A DNA stretch of 64,000 bases from Kerstersia similis (GCF_965139615.1 NZ_CBCSIQ010000011.1:49478-113477); one strand, 5' to 3'; numbered from the stretch's first letter, positions 1-8,839 are shown. The notes: generated by a model from the letters alone, not told the origin. Translations and numbers: made by a program.

Positions 1-126
1 CAGCGTTATCTATCGGCGTTTGCCAAGCGTTACTGCAGCCAGGCGATTCCTGCGGGAAGGCCTGCGCGCTGGCAGGTGGCGAGCCGTCTATCGGCATTCA
101 ATAGCATCAGGAGAAAGACAGTATGA
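1..126 (+). CDS. Possible C-terminal end of an upstream gene (partial)
   Basis: The first reading frame is open from the window edge to a TGA at 124-126, giving about 41 residues of no recognised family. The stop would overlap the ATG of the next gene by four bases (ATGA), a common arrangement for co-translated genes. That overlap is the only support. The stretch is short enough to be open by chance, so this is a weak call. Confidence 0.25.
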   Translation, partial: QRYLSAFAKRYCSQAIPAGRPARWQVASRLSAFNSIRRKTV

Positions 127-1316
127 ATACGGCAGTGGAAGCAGGCGCGTCCAGCCGACGCGACAGCATTGCGCGGGTGCAGGCCACCCCGGTCTATGTG
201 GATTGCAGTCTGGATATCGGCCCCATCTCCAAGCCAGCGCGCTTGTCTGGCCTGGTCCTGGAAATCGAAACCGCCGATGGTTTGCTTGGGCACGGGTTTA
301 CGGCGATCACTGACGAGGAGATCGTCGCGGCGGCGCTCAATGAAGTCGTCGCGCCCAATCTGCTAGGCAAGGATGCCATGGCGCGTGAACAGATTGCCGA
401 GGCCTTGTATTGGCTGCTGTCGCCACGCGGCCAGACCGGCTATGCCAGCCATGCGATCTCTGCCGTGGACATTGCGCTGTGGGATATCGCAGGCAAGCGG
501 CTGGGGCAGCCGGTATGGCGGTTGCTGGGGGGCGCCAGGCCTGCGGTCACGACCTACACCACCTTTGGATTCGGTGTACTGGATCGTGATGAACTGGCGG
601 CCGCTGCGCGGCATCTGGCGGAACGCGGTCATCGGCGGCTGAAAATGGTGGTTGGCCAGCATGCACTGGCTCGACGGGATGAACCTCGGCCCCTGGATAC
701 CGTGATTGCCGAGGACGAGCGGCGTATCCGTGCCGTGCGCGAGGCCATCGGGCCGGAGGTGGAGCTGTATATCGACGCCAATTGCAGCCTGGATGCGTTT
801 CATGCCTTGCGCTTGGCGCAGCGTGTGGCCGACTGCGATATCGGCTTTTTCGAGGAACCGCTGCGCGGCAATGATGTGCAGCGTTTGGCGGATTTCCGCC
901 GTCAGGCGCCCATGCCGGTCGCTGCCGGGCAGAACGAAGGCCAGTTGTTCCGGTACCGCGACATGCTGGCGGCTGATGCGCTGGATATCTTGCAGCCCAA
1001 TGTTTGCATAGGCGGGGGCTACAGCGCCGGGATCAAGGCAGCAGCCTTGGCGCAGGCGCATGGCATCACCATCGACAACGGTGGCGCTTTCCCCTTCCAT
1101 AACATGCATTTGCATGCCGGCCTGGCCAATGGCGGGCTGGTGGAGTGGCATCTGGTGTCGGTGTCCATGTGCCATCAGCTCTTCAAGAACTTGCCGAAGC
1201 GGGAGGTGGACACCCTGGCGCTGCCCGTGCAGCCGGGGCTGGGCTATGAACTGGATCTGGATGCCGTGCGCGAGATTGGCAAGCGCCCGGCGTCACGAGG
1301 CAAGGGCAAGGGCTGA
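123..1316 (+). CDS. Mandelate racemase/muconate lactonizing enzyme family protein (enolase superfamily)
   Basis: Probable acid-sugar or hydroxy-acid dehydratase of the enolase superfamily, 397 residues, a normal length. The N-terminal capping domain is followed by the barrel. R172-x-K174 sits where the catalytic KxK pair lies. D218 in YIDAN and E244 in FFEEP are the first two metal ligands. The third ligand position reads AAGQNEG, so Q270 stands where the superfamily usually has Glu. H326, H329 and H331 lie near the usual catalytic His strand. An AGGAG-like site lies just before the ATG. A Bug/TctB/TctA transporter follows on the same strand, which suggests the cluster imports and dehydrates a carboxylate. 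The exact substrate cannot be read from sequence. Confidence 0.85.
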   Translation: MNTAVEAGASSRRDSIARVQATPVYVDCSLDIGPISKPARLSGLVLEIETADGLLGHGFTAITDEEIVAAALNEVVAPNLLGKDAMAREQIAEALYWLLSPRGQTGYASHAISAVDIALWDIAGKRLGQPVWRLLGGARPAVTTYTTFGFGVLDRDELAAAARHLAERGHRRLKMVVGQHALARRDEPRPLDTVIAEDERRIRAVREAIGPEVELYIDANCSLDAFHALRLAQRVADCDIGFFEEPLRGNDVQRLADFRRQAPMPVAAGQNEGQLFRYRDMLAADALDILQPNVCIGGGYSAGIKAAALAQAHGITIDNGGAFPFHNMHLHAGLANGGLVEWHLVSVSMCHQLFKNLPKREVDTLALPVQPGLGYELDLDAVREIGKRPASRGKGKG

Positions 1317-1408
1317 TCACAGCCCGGAGCAGGGCAAGGCGATGCCCTGCGGCCAGGCGTTCAGGCCTGGCCCATAAAAAACGATCAATAAAACCGAGGA
1401 GACAAACC

Positions 1409-2413
1409 ATGAAAACCAAATACATGAGCATGCTGGCAGCGGCAGCCGTGCTGGTCACGCAGGGCACGGCCATGGCGGCCGGGGCAGGCTGGGCGCCGTC
1501 CAAACCGATAGAGTTCGTCGTGTCGGCAGGGCCTGGCGGCGGTTCAGACCAATTTGCACGTGTCGTGCAATCCATCGCGGAAAAGCACAAGCTGCTGAAC
1601 GTGCCGGTCGTGGTCAGCAACAAGGGGGGCGGCGCCGGGGCCGAAACTTTCATGGCCGGCCGCGCATCCCGTGGCGACACGCATAAGCTGCTGTTCGGTA
1701 ACAACAATGCCTGGCTCCTGCCGATGAAGGCCAAGGTGGCTTATGGGATGAATGACCTGACACCGCTGGCTGTGATGGCGGGCGATGATTTCGTGCTGTG
1801 GGTGCCGGCGGCCTCTCCTTACCGGACCGTGGAGTCCCTGCTGGCGGCAACGCGTGAGCAACCCCGTCAGCTCAAGCTGGGTGGCACGCAATCCAAGGAC
1901 GGCGACCATATCCTGACCGAACTGATCAATGAGGCCAGCGGCGGCCAGTTCACCTATGTGCCGTTCAAGAGCGGCAGCGAAGCGGGCGTGCAGCTGGCGG
2001 GCAGCCATCTGGATGCGAATACCAACAATCCCAGCGAGAACATGGGGCAGTGGAAGGCGGGTGGCGTGCGCCCGCTGTGCGTGTTCTCGTCCAAGCCACT
2101 GCAGGATGACCGCAAGGTGGCGGGCGATATGTCGCTGGCCGATATTCCGACCTGCGCGTCCCAGGGCTTGCCCATCGAAGATTATGTGCTGCCGCGCACG
2201 GTCTTCACGCCAGGCAACGTACAACCGGAAGTCGTGGCTTTCTATATCGACTTGCTGGCCAAGGTGCGCGACACGGACGAGTGGCGCCAGTACCTGGCCA
2301 ATACTGCGCAGTCGGATATCTTTGCCACCGGCAGTGAGCTGGATGCGCTGATCGCGGCCGATGCGGCCATGGCACGCCGGGTCTTTGAAAACCAGGGCTG
2401 GCTCGTCAAGTAA
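1409..2413 (+). CDS. Bug/TctC-family periplasmic solute-binding receptor
   Basis: Periplasmic binding protein of a tripartite tricarboxylate transporter (TTT), 334 residues. A cleavable signal peptide ends around AMAA (residues 22-25). The mature protein opens with the family's 'KPIEFVVSAGPGGGSDQFAR' segment, which forms the carboxylate-binding loop. A GAGGAG ribosome site lies about 7 bases before the ATG. It stands directly before tctB and tctA, so it is the cognate receptor rather than one of the many orphan Bug proteins found in Alcaligenaceae. The ligand is probably the substrate of the upstream enolase-type enzyme; this is inferred from position only. Confidence 0.9.
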   Translation: MKTKYMSMLAAAAVLVTQGTAMAAGAGWAPSKPIEFVVSAGPGGGSDQFARVVQSIAEKHKLLNVPVVVSNKGGGAGAETFMAGRASRGDTHKLLFGNNNAWLLPMKAKVAYGMNDLTPLAVMAGDDFVLWVPAASPYRTVESLLAATREQPRQLKLGGTQSKDGDHILTELINEASGGQFTYVPFKSGSEAGVQLAGSHLDANTNNPSENMGQWKAGGVRPLCVFSSKPLQDDRKVAGDMSLADIPTCASQGLPIEDYVLPRTVFTPGNVQPEVVAFYIDLLAKVRDTDEWRQYLANTAQSDIFATGSELDALIAADAAMARRVFENQGWLVK

Positions 2414-2451
2414 ACGGGGCCGCCGGCCTTGTCCCTTTCTGGACAGAAATT

Positions 2452-2982
2452 ATGCAAACAGAACATATCCCGGCCGGCGGCGAGGAGGCGGGCGACCGCC
2501 CCTGGCTCACCCGCCGCCAGGCGGAATGCTTTACTGGCCTGAGTGCAGCGGTTTTCGGATTGCTGGTCATGTTTGGCGCGCTGGAAAACGAAATCGGCTG
2601 GACGGATTTCGGCCCGGCGGCAGGCGCCTTTCCTTTTTACGTCGGTCTGGTCATCGTGCTGGCCGCACTCTGGATGACCTGGCAGGGCTGGCGCCGTCCC
2701 GCCGCGCAGAACGAAGTCTGGCTGATGCGTTCGCAAGGCCGCCGCATGCTGTCTTTCTTCCTGCCAGTGGTGGCCTACATCGCGCTGTCCCTGGTGCTGG
2801 GCCTGTATGTCGGGTCGGCGCTTTATCTCGGCACTGTCATGTGGCGCCAGGGCGGTTACGGGCCGCTGCGCTCCTACGCGGTAGGCATTGGTGTCGCCCT
2901 GGCGTTTTTCTTTGTTTTCGAGATCGGTTTTCAGATGGCCTTGCTCAAAGGGCCGCTGGAAGACTGGCTGGGCGTGTACTGA
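2452..2982 (+). CDS. tctB: Tripartite tricarboxylate transporter small membrane subunit (TctB family)
   Basis: Small integral-membrane subunit of the TTT carrier, 176 residues with about four hydrophobic helices. The first, around residues 27-45, contains an 'AVFGLLVMFGALE' stretch, and the fourth runs to the C-terminus. TctB proteins are poorly conserved in sequence, so the call rests on size, helix pattern and its place between the Bug receptor and TctA. It begins 38 bases after the receptor gene and ends 9 bases before tctA, consistent with one transcript. Confidence 0.85.
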   Translation: MQTEHIPAGGEEAGDRPWLTRRQAECFTGLSAAVFGLLVMFGALENEIGWTDFGPAAGAFPFYVGLVIVLAALWMTWQGWRRPAAQNEVWLMRSQGRRMLSFFLPVVAYIALSLVLGLYVGSALYLGTVMWRQGGYGPLRSYAVGIGVALAFFFVFEIGFQMALLKGPLEDWLGVY

Positions 2983-2991
2983 GGAATCTCG

Positions 2992-4485
2992 ATGAGTAAC
3001 TTTGATTACCTGTTGCATGGCTTCGGTATCGCCTTGAGCGGCTACCATGTCCTGCTGATGCTGGCGGGTGTCCTGCTGGGCATTCTGGTCGGGGTATTGC
3101 CGGGCCTGGGGGCGCCAAATGGCGTGACCTTGCTGCTGCCGCTGACGTTCACCATGGAGCCCATCTCCGCCATCATTCTGTTGACCAGCATGTATTGGGG
3201 GGCATTGTTCGGCGGCTCCACGACGTCCATCCTGTTCAATATTCCGGGCGAACCCTCATCGGTGGCGACCACCTTTGACGGCTATCCGATGGCCAAGCAA
3301 GGCAAGGCGGCGCAGGCGCTGACATTTGCCTTCTGCTCTGCTGGCATCGGCGCGCTGGCCGGGGTGATTCTGATCACGCTGGTTTCCGGCTGGGTGGCCA
3401 GTTTCGCCATGCAGTTTTCGCCGGTGGAATATTTCGCCGTCTATCTGCTCGCGTTCGCCAGTTTTGTCGGTCTCAGTGGCGCTGCGCCAGCCAAGACGCT
3501 GCTCTCCATCGGTATTGGTCTGGCGTGCGCGACAGTGGGCATGGATACGATATCCGGCGCCATGCGGCTGACTTTTGGCAGCGATGAACTGGTGCGCGGG
3601 ATCAGCTTCCTGGTGGCGGTGATCGGTATTTTTGGCATCGGTGAACTGCTGCTAACCATGGAAGAAGGCTTGCGTTTCAATGGCGTGGCTTCCCGGCTCA
3701 GCTTGCGGGCGATTCTGTCCACCGTGTTGCAGCTGCCGCGTTATGCCGTGGTCTATGTACGCTCCATCGTGATCGGTTGCTGGATGGGCGTGACGCCAGG
3801 TGGCCCGACAGCGGCCTCGTTCATGAGTTACGGCATTGCCAAACGCTTGTCGCGGCGCGGCGCAAATTTCGGCAAAGGCGAGCCGGAAGGCGTGATTGCA
3901 CCGGAAACGGCCGATCATGCGGCGGGCAGCAGCGCGATGTTGCCTATGCTGGCACTGGGTATCCCGGGTTCCGCGACGGCAGCCGTGATGATGGGCGGGC
4001 TGCTGATCTGGGGCCTGACGCCCGGGCCGACGCTATTTGCCGAGCAGCCTGACTTTGTCTGGGGCCTGATAGCCTCCATGTACCTGGGCAATGTCGTTGC
4101 TGTATTCACCGCCCTGCTGACGGTACCTATCTTTGCGGCCATCCTGCGCATTCCCTTCGCGGTGATCGGGCCGGTCATCGTGATTGTTTGCGTGACGGGG
4201 GCTTACACCGTTGCCTCTGCGCCGTTTGATCTGTGGCTGTTGCTGATTTTCAGCGTCGTGGGCTATGTCTTCAAGAAGCTGGATTTTCCCTTGGCGCCGC
4301 TGGTGCTGGCGATGATCCTGGGCGACAAGTCCGAAGATGCCTTCCGCCAATCCATGCTGCTATCGGATGGCTCGCTGGGTGTGTTCTGGTCGAATCCGCT
4401 GGCGGGCAGCATCATGACCTTGGCTGTCATCATGCTGTTGCTGCCGGTTATCGGCCCGTTGTGGCGCCGCATCCGGCGTCGCTGA
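2992..4485 (+). CDS. tctA: Tripartite tricarboxylate transporter large permease (TctA family)
   Basis: Main translocation subunit of the TTT system, 497 residues with about twelve membrane helices. The family hallmark 'GVLPGLGAPNGVTLLLPLTF' is at residues 35-54, and the repeated half carries the matching 'LALGIPGSATAAVMMGGLLI' segment near residue 320. This pseudo-twofold repeat is typical of TctA. The start codon is preceded by GAGGAATCTCG. It is the last gene of the enolase-receptor-TctB-TctA cluster and converges on leuA. Confidence 0.93.
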   Translation: MSNFDYLLHGFGIALSGYHVLLMLAGVLLGILVGVLPGLGAPNGVTLLLPLTFTMEPISAIILLTSMYWGALFGGSTTSILFNIPGEPSSVATTFDGYPMAKQGKAAQALTFAFCSAGIGALAGVILITLVSGWVASFAMQFSPVEYFAVYLLAFASFVGLSGAAPAKTLLSIGIGLACATVGMDTISGAMRLTFGSDELVRGISFLVAVIGIFGIGELLLTMEEGLRFNGVASRLSLRAILSTVLQLPRYAVVYVRSIVIGCWMGVTPGGPTAASFMSYGIAKRLSRRGANFGKGEPEGVIAPETADHAAGSSAMLPMLALGIPGSATAAVMMGGLLIWGLTPGPTLFAEQPDFVWGLIASMYLGNVVAVFTALLTVPIFAAILRIPFAVIGPVIVIVCVTGAYTVASAPFDLWLLLIFSVVGYVFKKLDFPLAPLVLAMILGDKSEDAFRQSMLLSDGSLGVFWSNPLAGSIMTLAVIMLLLPVIGPLWRRIRRR

Positions 4486-4701
4486 GCGCGTTGTTGCACA
4501 TCCTGGGCCGGTAGGCAGGCGCCGGCACGCGGATGGTGTTTGCAGCAGGTGTCTTGAAACAGGTGTCTCCGTGCCGGTAACTGGCTTGTGGCCGGTGCCG
4601 GTCGGCAGGCCGGGATAGGCCGGTCTGCCGTCGCGCGTCGGGCTGCCGCCCGACATGCGCACAGGGAGCGGATCCGGCGCGTTTGGCGCCAGGGCTCCGG
4701 C

Positions 4702-4719
4702 GGGCGGCGGTAGCCGCCC
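4702..4719. terminator. Short GC hairpin between tctA and leuA
   Basis: GGGCGGC and GCCGCCC form a 7-bp perfect stem with a GGTA loop in the 264-base gap between the converging genes. There is no clear T-run on either strand (TTCAGTCTT on the plus side), so it is only a candidate bidirectional terminator. Nothing else recognisable lies in this gap. Confidence 0.3.
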
Positions 4720-4749
4720 TTCAGTCTTCCATGGAAATCAAAGCATGGC

Positions 4750-6450
4750 TCAAATCGCGTTGGCGGTCGCAGCCAGTTCGGGGTTTTCGGCCAGGTGGCG
4801 GTTGACCGCACCCAGCACCGCAAGGAACGATGCCGTCACGATGTCACGGTGAATGCCGACGCCGAAACGGGTTTGGGATTCGCCCAGGCGAACTTCCACA
4901 TAGCAGGCGGCGCGGGTGTCCGTGCCGGTGCCGATGGCGTGCTCGTGGTAGTCCATGATGCGCACCGGCAAGCCCAATGCGGCGACGAATGCCGTAATGG
5001 CGCCTTCGCCTTCACCGGTGACGGTACGCGTCTCGCCGTCATGCTCCAGCACGGCTTCCACGCGGAAATGGCGCTTTTCTTCCTGTGTCGGGTCGCCTTC
5101 GATACGGTGGCGCACCAGCTTCCAGGGCTTGGTGCGGTCCAAGTATTCCTGGCTGAACACTTCATATACATCTTCGGCCGTCACTTCCTTGCCGGTGGTA
5201 TCTGTTACGTGCTGGATGGCGCGGCTGAACTCGATCTGCAAGCGGCGCGGCAAGACCAGGCCGTGATCGTTTTCCAGCAGATAGGAAACGCCACCCTTGC
5301 CCGACTGGCTGTTGACGCGAATGATCGCATCGTAGCTGCGGCCGACGTCGGCCGGGTCGATCGGCAGGTAGGGGACTTCCCAGAGCGCATCGGGCTGCTG
5401 CACCGCGAAGCCCTTCTTGATGGCGTCCTGGTGGGAACCGGAGAAGGCCGTAAAGACGAGGTCGCCGGCATAGGGGTGGCGCGGGTGCACCGGCAACTGA
5501 TTGCAGTATTCGGCACAGCGGCGGACTTCGTCGATATCGGAAAAGTCCAGGCCCGGATGCACACCCTGGGAATAGAGGTTCAGCGCGAGCGTCACCAAAT
5601 CGACGTTGCCGGTGCGCTCACCGCTGCCAAACAGGCAGCCTTCGATACGGTCGGCACCGGCCATGACGGCGAATTCCGCGGCAGCCACGGCCGTGCCGCG
5701 GTCATTGTGCGGGTGCACGCTCATGATGATGCTGTCGCGGCGTTCCAGATTGCGGTGCATCCATTCGATCTGATCGGCGTACAGGTTGGGCGTGGTCGCC
5801 TCGACGGTGGCCGGCAAGTTGAGGATCAGCTTCTTTTCCGGTGTGGCATCCCAGGTGCGGGCCACGGCGTCGGCCACCATCAGCGCCACTTCGGGTTCGG
5901 TGGTGCTGAACACTTCAGGCGAGTACTCGTAGCCCCATTGCGTCTGCGGGTACTTGGCCTGGGCTTCCATGACCCACTGCGTACCGCGCACGGCCAGGTC
6001 GCGCACTTCCTCGGGCGACATCTTGAAGACGATCTTGCGGAAGGCGGGCGCGCAGGCGTTGTAGAGGTGGATGATGGCTTGCTTGGCGCCAGCGGCGGCT
6101 TCGGTGGTGCGTTCGATCAGATCCTGGCGCGACTGGGTCAGCACGATGATGCGGACATCATCGGGAATGCGTTTTTCGTCGATCAGCTTGCGCACGAAGT
6201 CGAAATCGGTCTGCGATGCGGACGGGAAGCCGACTTCGATCTCCTTGAAACCGATCTTGATGAGCTGGTCGAAGAAACGCAGCTTGCGTTCTACGCTCAT
6301 GGGTTCGATCAAGGCCTGGTTGCCGTCGCGCAGGTCGGTGCTCATCCAGATCGGGGCTTTCTCGATGCGACGGCTGGGCCAGGTGCGCTCGGAGAAATCA
6401 CGCGTGAACGGGACGAAGGGACGGTACTTGGTAGAAGGATTGGCAAGCAT
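4750..6450 (-). CDS. leuA: 2-isopropylmalate synthase, long form, copy 1
   Basis: First committed step of leucine synthesis: condenses acetyl-CoA with 2-ketoisovalerate. At 566 residues it belongs to the longer LeuA class, with a TIM-barrel catalytic domain, a linker, and a C-terminal regulatory domain (from about residue 440) that binds leucine for feedback inhibition. Visible motifs are STDLRDGNQAL near residue 37, the metal-binding HPHNDRGTAVA, and GDLVFTAFSGSHQDA. I chose the ATG at 6450 because homologues begin MLANPSTKYR and AAAGGTG lies 5 bases upstream; the frame stays open 50 codons further. A leucine-codon leader lies upstream, and a second leuA is at 22 kb. Confidence 0.95.
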   Translation of the reverse strand: MLANPSTKYRPFVPFTRDFSERTWPSRRIEKAPIWMSTDLRDGNQALIEPMSVERKLRFFDQLIKIGFKEIEVGFPSASQTDFDFVRKLIDEKRIPDDVRIIVLTQSRQDLIERTTEAAAGAKQAIIHLYNACAPAFRKIVFKMSPEEVRDLAVRGTQWVMEAQAKYPQTQWGYEYSPEVFSTTEPEVALMVADAVARTWDATPEKKLILNLPATVEATTPNLYADQIEWMHRNLERRDSIIMSVHPHNDRGTAVAAAEFAVMAGADRIEGCLFGSGERTGNVDLVTLALNLYSQGVHPGLDFSDIDEVRRCAEYCNQLPVHPRHPYAGDLVFTAFSGSHQDAIKKGFAVQQPDALWEVPYLPIDPADVGRSYDAIIRVNSQSGKGGVSYLLENDHGLVLPRRLQIEFSRAIQHVTDTTGKEVTAEDVYEVFSQEYLDRTKPWKLVRHRIEGDPTQEEKRHFRVEAVLEHDGETRTVTGEGEGAITAFVAALGLPVRIMDYHEHAIGTGTDTRAACYVEVRLGESQTRFGVGIHRDIVTASFLAVLGAVNRHLAENPELAATANAI

Positions 6451-6785
6451 GATGCACCTTTGGATCAAGGAGACAGCCGCTGAGGGAGTGTGAATCACGG
6501 CCTGGCTCCCGCCCACGGCGGACGCCATGGGTGCCGGTTGTGCCGGCGAAATTGAACGGGGAACGGGTATAGGCGTGGCGACAGGCTGCCGAACTGCCAC
6601 TGAGCACTAGGCTCGGCAACCGATCGGTAGTAGTAGCGATTGAATGTGCAGCGAGGCAATGGATGCGCCGATGGACAGGCGCAGGCCGGCACGCAGAGCA
6701 GAAATGCTTGCGTGGAAGTCGAGAGAGGGGATCGACGTATTGGCCATAGTGCCTATAGTCCAACATGTTTGACGGGAAAAGTCAA
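6451..6785 (-). promoter_or_regulatory. leuA (copy 1) leader region, probable leucine attenuator
   Basis: About 300 bases of untranslated leader lie between a TTGACT box (6780-6785, minus strand) and the leuA start. It contains a 46-codon leader peptide with three consecutive CTA Leu codons (6628-6636). Downstream is an 8-bp hairpin, arms 6524-6531 and 6512-6519 (CCCATGGC / GCCGTGGG, one G-T pair). A CCTT segment close to the leuA ribosome site could pair with its AAGG. No T-run follows the hairpin, so control may act on translation or by Rho rather than intrinsic termination. Leucine attenuation ahead of leuA is established in enterobacteria. A similar mechanism here is inference. Confidence 0.5.
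6607..6747 (-). CDS. leuL: Putative leu leader peptide (copy 1)
   Basis: A 46-residue frame from ATG at 6747 to TAG at 6607 on the leuA strand, ending 156 bases before leuA. Its end reads ...HIQSLLLPIGCRA, with Leu38-40 encoded by three successive CTA triplets. CTA is a rare leucine codon in high-GC genomes, so ribosomes would stall there when leucyl-tRNA is short. That is the signature of an amino-acid leader peptide. The start is weak (only a TATAGG-like segment precedes it), and the N-terminal part need not be translated. The Leu-codon run and its position are the real evidence. Confidence 0.5.
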   Translation of the reverse strand: MANTSIPSLDFHASISALRAGLRLSIGASIASLHIQSLLLPIGCRA

Positions 6786-7609
6786 TGCATATGTCTTGAA
6801 AGGTGCGCAGGACCCGGTTTCGGGGAAGAACATGTCGGGTACGGGCAACTTTGGCAGGCTGTGTTGTGTGAGGGGAACGGGTCGGCCGGGAGTGTCAGCG
6901 CTGGCCTGGCTTTGTAGTTGTTGTATTCAGGTTCTGGGGTACAAATGGATGGGCGGCTATTTCAGATATAAGAAAATAAATAGCTGTGTATTAAAAAAAA
7001 CTGTAATTCGATCTGCGCTGTGTCCTTGTGCATGCGGGATGCGGGACAGGTGATTGCACAAGGTGCCGTAGCGTAAATGATCGTTCTATGTTGCGCGATT
7101 TGTATGACTAATTGGGTGGCGATTGGGCTGGATAAGCAAATTATTGTGATGACAGTGCGTTGCACCCGCCATTGGTGAATACCTGGGTTTTGGGATTGAC
7201 ATTGCCGGGTATGTCAAAAATGATGATTTTTTGGCTTCAAATAATTTCGGCTTTTTGGGGTAAATCCGTATATTGAGGATGAGGATCGCAAGTGTCAGGA
7301 AATCATGCGTAATTCCCTGGTAGTTGTCCTTCTATGTGCGTGAATTTTCTGAAATGCCGCAGTCAATCCCCCGAGACTTCGCCTTTCGTAGGGGTTGGAA
7401 TTTCTTTTGCAATGCGGCATGATGCGATCTAATGCATTGGTGGAAAACCAGGCGAATTATTATTTTGATAGCATTGCTCTTGTGAACGGTAGTGACAGCG
7501 GTGCTGTCAGGCAAGATTTGTTGGATGTATGCCATTCGCATTGAACTTTGTTGTCTGGCCTGAGAGATGACAATCAGTCATTTTCGGAGTTGGCCGTAGG
7601 GGATCTGAT
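6786..7609. other. AT-rich intergenic stretch without a convincing gene
   Basis: Over 800 bases between the leuA leader and the TetR gene. From about 6940 to 7560 base composition is clearly more AT-rich than the surroundings, with runs such as TTAAAAAAAACTG and GATGATTTTTTGG. The longest frames are under 140 codons, have no family resemblance, and lack good ribosome sites. A frame at 7332-7541 minus (69 residues) is the least unlikely. It could be a decayed insertion or a regulatory region; I see no terminal repeats or transposase remnants. Confidence 0.5.
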
Positions 7610-8185
7610 ATGGATATGCGCGCACACATTATTGAAGTCGCGGGCAGCTTGTTTTATGCCGAGGGCATTCGGGCCGTGGGGGTCGATCGCATCATTGCCG
7701 AGGCGGGTATTGCCAAAGCGACGCTATACCGGCATTTCGCCACCAAGGAAGCATTGGTGGTTGCGTATCTGAGAGACCGATACGAAAGGATTACGCAGTA
7801 TCTGCGTGAACAGGTGCTGGAAAGCGGAGAGCAGGATCCGGCGGAAAAGGCGGTGCTGCCTTACCGTATTCTGCAGGAAATGGGCGCACGTACGGAATAT
7901 CGCGGTTGCGCCTTTTTGCTGGCCGTGGCGGAAAACGAGGGCTGCGCACCGGTTTTGGAGGTGGCGCGCGAGTATCGCCGTTGGCTGCATCAAATGTTTA
8001 CGGAATTGGTTGCCTGCCTGACGGATGATGCCGAGGCATTGGCGAACGAATTGACGCTTTGTTATGAAGGTGCGATGGCCGCAATGGCGATTCATCGCGA
8101 GCCCGCTGCGGCGGATGTGGCGCATCGCTGTGCCTTTGCGCTGATTCGCGCCCGCCAGCCTGTTCCGGTTGCCAGCGCAGCCTGA
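7610..8185 (+). CDS. TetR/AcrR family transcriptional regulator
   Basis: 191-residue DNA-binding repressor. The N-terminal helix-turn-helix covers residues 2-50 and carries the family signature GVDRIIAEAGIAKATLYRHF with the following 'TKEALVVAYL' helix. The C-terminal ligand-binding half is unremarkable apart from 'YRGCAFLLAVAE'. A TAGGGGAT ribosome site precedes the ATG. It is flanked by the AT-rich stretch and a convergent membrane-protein gene, so its target is not obvious from context. TetR proteins often act on themselves or on an adjacent gene. Confidence 0.88.
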   Translation: MDMRAHIIEVAGSLFYAEGIRAVGVDRIIAEAGIAKATLYRHFATKEALVVAYLRDRYERITQYLREQVLESGEQDPAEKAVLPYRILQEMGARTEYRGCAFLLAVAENEGCAPVLEVAREYRRWLHQMFTELVACLTDDAEALANELTLCYEGAMAAMAIHREPAAADVAHRCAFALIRARQPVPVASAA

Positions 8186-8188
8186 ACA

Positions 8189-8221
8189 GGCATTCTCCGG
8201 GCGATCGTCCCGGAGAATGCC
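8189..8221. terminator. Convergent terminator hairpin after the TetR gene
   Basis: A perfect 13-bp inverted repeat (GGCATTCTCCGGG / CCCGGAGAATGCC) with loop CGATCGT sits in the 45-base gap between two converging genes. The stem is strong, but a U-run is absent on both strands. Confidence 0.55.
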
Positions 8222-8230
8222 TGGCCGAAT

Positions 8231-8839
8231 TCATTCCGCCTGCAGGCGGGGTTCCTGACGTTGTGGTTTGAATAGCGAAGCCGTATTGGCTGGGGTGGCG
8301 GAGGCCGTGCTGGCTGCAGGTTTCAGGGCTGCAGTGAGGGCGGCATTCTGTTCCCGGGCGATATGGAATTTTTCCACGCGGCCGCTGGCCAGTTCCGTAA
8401 CGGTGCGTTTCAGGTCGCCCAATGCCAGTGGCATATCCCTATCTTGCCAGACCCAATCCAATACGGAGCGACCATCGTTTGACAGGTCGTGGCAGAGGGG
8501 TGCCAATTCACCGGGCGGCACGATTTGTTCCCAATGGCGGTTGATTCTTTCCCGCGCCCAGGCGCGCAGCAGGGACAAGACGCCCAGGCTCAACAGCGCA
8601 GCCAGCGTCCACCAGACATAAGGGCCGCTGCGCATGGCCATGCCTTGGGCCTCCGTGCTGAATTTGGCCAGAAATTCATAGCGTTGCGCCAGGGCATATG
8701 ACAGCCCTTGCCAGCAAAGCCATAGCCAGACCAGGGCGGCAAACAGGATTATTCCTCCATCGCGCAGCAGCGCGGGCTGCGCTTTGGTACGCAGATAATT
8801 ATTCAACACTTGCAGATCATATTGGCTGGGTGCAGTCAT
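8231..8839 (-). CDS. Hypothetical two-helix membrane protein
   Basis: I do not recognise this 202-residue protein. It has two strong hydrophobic helices (about residues 29-49 and 73-91) with a short loop between them. A cytoplasmic tail contains 'HDLSNDGRSVLDWVWQDRD' and ends in an Ala/Thr-rich low-complexity segment. The ATG at 8839 is divergent from and nearly touching rpoN; an in-frame ATG at 8872 would overlap rpoN. Neither start has a good ribosome site. The arrangement suggests a shared control region with rpoN, but no function can be assigned. Confidence 0.6.
   Translation of the reverse strand: MTAPSQYDLQVLNNYLRTKAQPALLRDGGIILFAALVWLWLCWQGLSYALAQRYEFLAKFSTEAQGMAMRSGPYVWWTLAALLSLGVLSLLRAWARERINRHWEQIVPPGELAPLCHDLSNDGRSVLDWVWQDRDMPLALGDLKRTVTELASGRVEKFHIAREQNAALTAALKPAASTASATPANTASLFKPQRQEPRLQAE

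Noticed and set aside
4795..6483. A 562-codon open frame on the strand opposite leuA copy 1
   Set aside because: It mirrors the leuA gene, its protein matches no family, and the leuA frame has full conserved motifs. High-GC genes often leave long antisense frames open.
7191..7205. A GG-N10-GC element (TGGGATTGACATTGC) resembling a sigma-54 promoter
   Set aside because: Only the GG and GC doublets fit, the CACG part does not, and no gene starts suitably downstream.
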